24,108 nt of DNA from Niveispirillum sp. (GTDB lineage: Bacteria > Pseudomonadota > Alphaproteobacteria > Azospirillales > Azospirillaceae), in NCBI GenBank assembly GCA_016463045.1, contig JAEMSB010000007.1:1-24108 (forward strand). Reading direction: 5' to 3'. A program made the position numbers and the translations under genes. Position 1 is the first letter of the stretch. Every line of letters begins with the position of its first letter. Under the pieces are notes generated by a model that was not told the DNA's origin, did not search any database, and worked only from the letters and a program-made list of their open reading frames with translations. Below, piece by piece: positions 22,768-24,108 of this stretch.

Positions 22768-24099
22768 TCAACGCTTCCGTCCCGCCCGCCCGGGCCGGCC
22801 GACGCAGTGATAGGCGAAGCCGGCCATTTCCGCATCCTCGGGATTGAAGATGTTGCGCAGGTCGACCAGGATCGGTGCCTTCATCGCCTTGCAGATGCGG
22901 GACAGGTTCAGCATGCGGAATTCGTTCCATTCCGTCAGGACCAGGGCGCAATCGGCCCCGTTCAGCGCGCCATAGGCATCGTCCGCCCATTCCACGCCGG
23001 GCAGCATCTTCTCTGCCTCGTGCCGGCCGGCAGGATCATAGGCAGCGATGATGGCGCCGGCCTCTTGCAGGGCCGGTACGATGTCCAGCGACGGGGCGTC
23101 GCGCATGTCGTCGGTATTCGGCTTGAAGGTGACGCCCAGCACACCGATGCGTTTACCCGCCACCGACCCGCCGCAGGCGGCGATGACGCGGTCCGCCATA
23201 GCCTTCTTGCGCTTATCGTTGATGTCCACAACGGTTTCGATGATGCGCAGCGGGCTGCCATAATCCTGCGCCGTCTTCACCAGGGCCAGCGTGTCCTTGG
23301 GGAAGCAGGAGCCGCCATAGCCGGGGCCGGGATGCAGGAACTTCTTCCCGATGCGGTTATCCAGGCCGATGCCCTTGGCCACATCATGCACATCGGCGCC
23401 CACCTTCTCACACAGGTCGGCCACCTCGTTGATGAAGGTAATCTTGGCCGCCAGGAAGGTGTTGGCGGCGTATTTGATCAGTTCCGACGTCTCCAGGCTG
23501 GTGAAGACCATCGGCGTCTCGATCAGGAACAGCGGGCGGTACAGCGCCCGCATCACCTGCCGCGCCCGGTCGCTGTCGGTGCCGATCACCACGCGGTCGG
23601 GACGCATGAAATCCTCGATGGCCGAGCCTTCGCGCAGGAATTCCGGGTTGGACGCCACGTCGAAATCCGCCTCAGGCCGGGTCTTGCGGATGATGCGCGC
23701 CACCTCGCGCCCCGTGCCCACCGGCACCGTGCTCTTGGTCACGATCACCGTGTAATCATCGGGGTCGAGCGCCGACGCAATCTCCGCCGCCGCCGCATAG
23801 ACATAGGACAGGTCGGCATGGCCATCGCCGCGGCGTGAGGGGGTGCCCACGGCAATGAACACCGCATCGGCCCCAGCCACGGCGGCGGGCAGGTCGGTGG
23901 TAAACGACAGGCGACCGGCCTTGGCGTTCTTCTCCACCAGCGCGTCCAGCCCCGGCTCATAGATCGGGATCTCCCCCTTCAGCAGCCGGTCGATCTTGCC
24001 CTGATCCTTGTCGACGCAGATCGTCTCCACCCCGAATTCGGAAAAACAGGCACCAGAGACCAGACCGACATAGCCGGTGCCGATGACGGCGATGCGCAT
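22768..24099 (-). CDS. ugd: UDP-glucose 6-dehydrogenase
   Basis: This 443-residue enzyme oxidises UDP-glucose twice to UDP-glucuronate, a donor for acidic polysaccharides. The NAD loop is IGTGYVGLV (6-14), then VGTPSRRGDGHAD (84-96), TKSTVPVGTG (121-130), NPEFLREG (151-158), the substrate Lys209 in SELIKYAANTF (205-215) and the catalytic Cys265 in GYGGSCFPKDT (260-270). Length and motif order are typical of bacterial Ugd/TuaD. The ATG lies 9 bases from the right edge, so its ribosome site is only partly visible. The C-terminal tail (GRPGRAGRKR) is basic. The phosphatase pseudogene follows 4 bases later and may once have been co-transcribed. Confidence 0.95.
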   Translation of the reverse strand: MRIAVIGTGYVGLVSGACFSEFGVETICVDKDQGKIDRLLKGEIPIYEPGLDALVEKNAKAGRLSFTTDLPAAVAGADAVFIAVGTPSRRGDGHADLSYVYAAAAEIASALDPDDYTVIVTKSTVPVGTGREVARIIRKTRPEADFDVASNPEFLREGSAIEDFMRPDRVVIGTDSDRARQVMRALYRPLFLIETPMVFTSLETSELIKYAANTFLAAKITFINEVADLCEKVGADVHDVAKGIGLDNRIGKKFLHPGPGYGGSCFPKDTLALVKTAQDYGSPLRIIETVVDINDKRKKAMADRVIAACGGSVAGKRIGVLGVTFKPNTDDMRDAPSLDIVPALQEAGAIIAAYDPAGRHEAEKMLPGVEWADDAYGALNGADCALVLTEWNEFRMLNLSRICKAMKAPILVDLRNIFNPEDAEMAGFAYHCVGRPGRAGRKR

Positions 24100-24108
24100 C
24101 GGAAATCC

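Noticed and set aside
22762..23838. 358-codon open frame on the plus strand
   Set aside because: Complete antisense shadow of the ugd gene, whose catalytic motifs are all intact.

Overview
The window is high-GC bacterial DNA packed with surface-polysaccharide and glycosylation genes. Base composition, overlapping gene junctions and protein flavour suggest an alphaproteobacterium, perhaps in the Azospirillum/Niveispirillum group. That placement is an inference from appearance, not from a search. No RNA gene, CRISPR array, intact mobile element or ribosomal marker was seen.

Left edge (1-2783, + strand): a 5'-truncated gene encodes a hexapeptide acyltransferase fused to a methyltransferase. It is followed by a GT-B-like glycosyltransferase/capsule-type protein. 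This pair runs tail-to-tail into the main operon and overlaps it by 32 bp.

Core (2752-14157, - strand): twelve genes run in one direction and every one of the eleven junctions overlaps by 1 to 23 bases. In transcription order they are LegB-type 4,6-dehydratase, LegC aminotransferase, LegG hydrolysing 2-epimerase, a formyltransferase, a PIG-L deacetylase, LegI/NeuB synthase, a NeuD/PglD-type acyltransferase, a SAM methyltransferase, a PtmE-like CBS-nucleotidyltransferase, a CMP-nonulosonate synthetase, a second very divergent NeuB-like protein, and an APH-fold kinase. The recognisable part is a legionaminic-acid-type nonulosonic acid pathway. The added deacetylase, formyltransferase, methyltransferase, second synthase-like enzyme and kinase suggest that the product is decorated (for example N-formylated or methylated), or that a second acidic sugar is made. 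This is the most interesting system in the window. Upstream on the same strand lie galE and a nucleotidyltransferase-HAD fusion whose nucleotidyltransferase half has lost its key residues.

Middle (16647-17134): a 488-bp divergent intergenic region holds a strong hairpin and a short coding-like stretch that may be a gene relic.

Right (17135-22225, + strand): four tightly packed genes (methyltransferase, NeuD-like acyltransferase, beta-propeller protein, FemAB/GNAT-like acyltransferase) are followed, after a 188-bp leader, by an FdtA-type ketoisomerase and an FdtB-type aminotransferase for a dTDP-3-amino-3,6-dideoxyhexose. Then comes an AT-richer tract with a clear pseudogene of a zinc-type heptose-bisphosphate phosphatase (- strand). 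It lies 4 bp downstream of a complete UDP-glucose 6-dehydrogenase gene (- strand) that ends the window.

Taken together, the locus supplies several activated sugars (CMP-nonulosonate, UDP-galactose/glucose, UDP-glucuronate, a dTDP-3-aminosugar) plus tailoring enzymes. Whether the product is an O-antigen, a capsule or a flagellin glycan cannot be decided, because no polymerase, flippase, exporter or flagellin gene is present.
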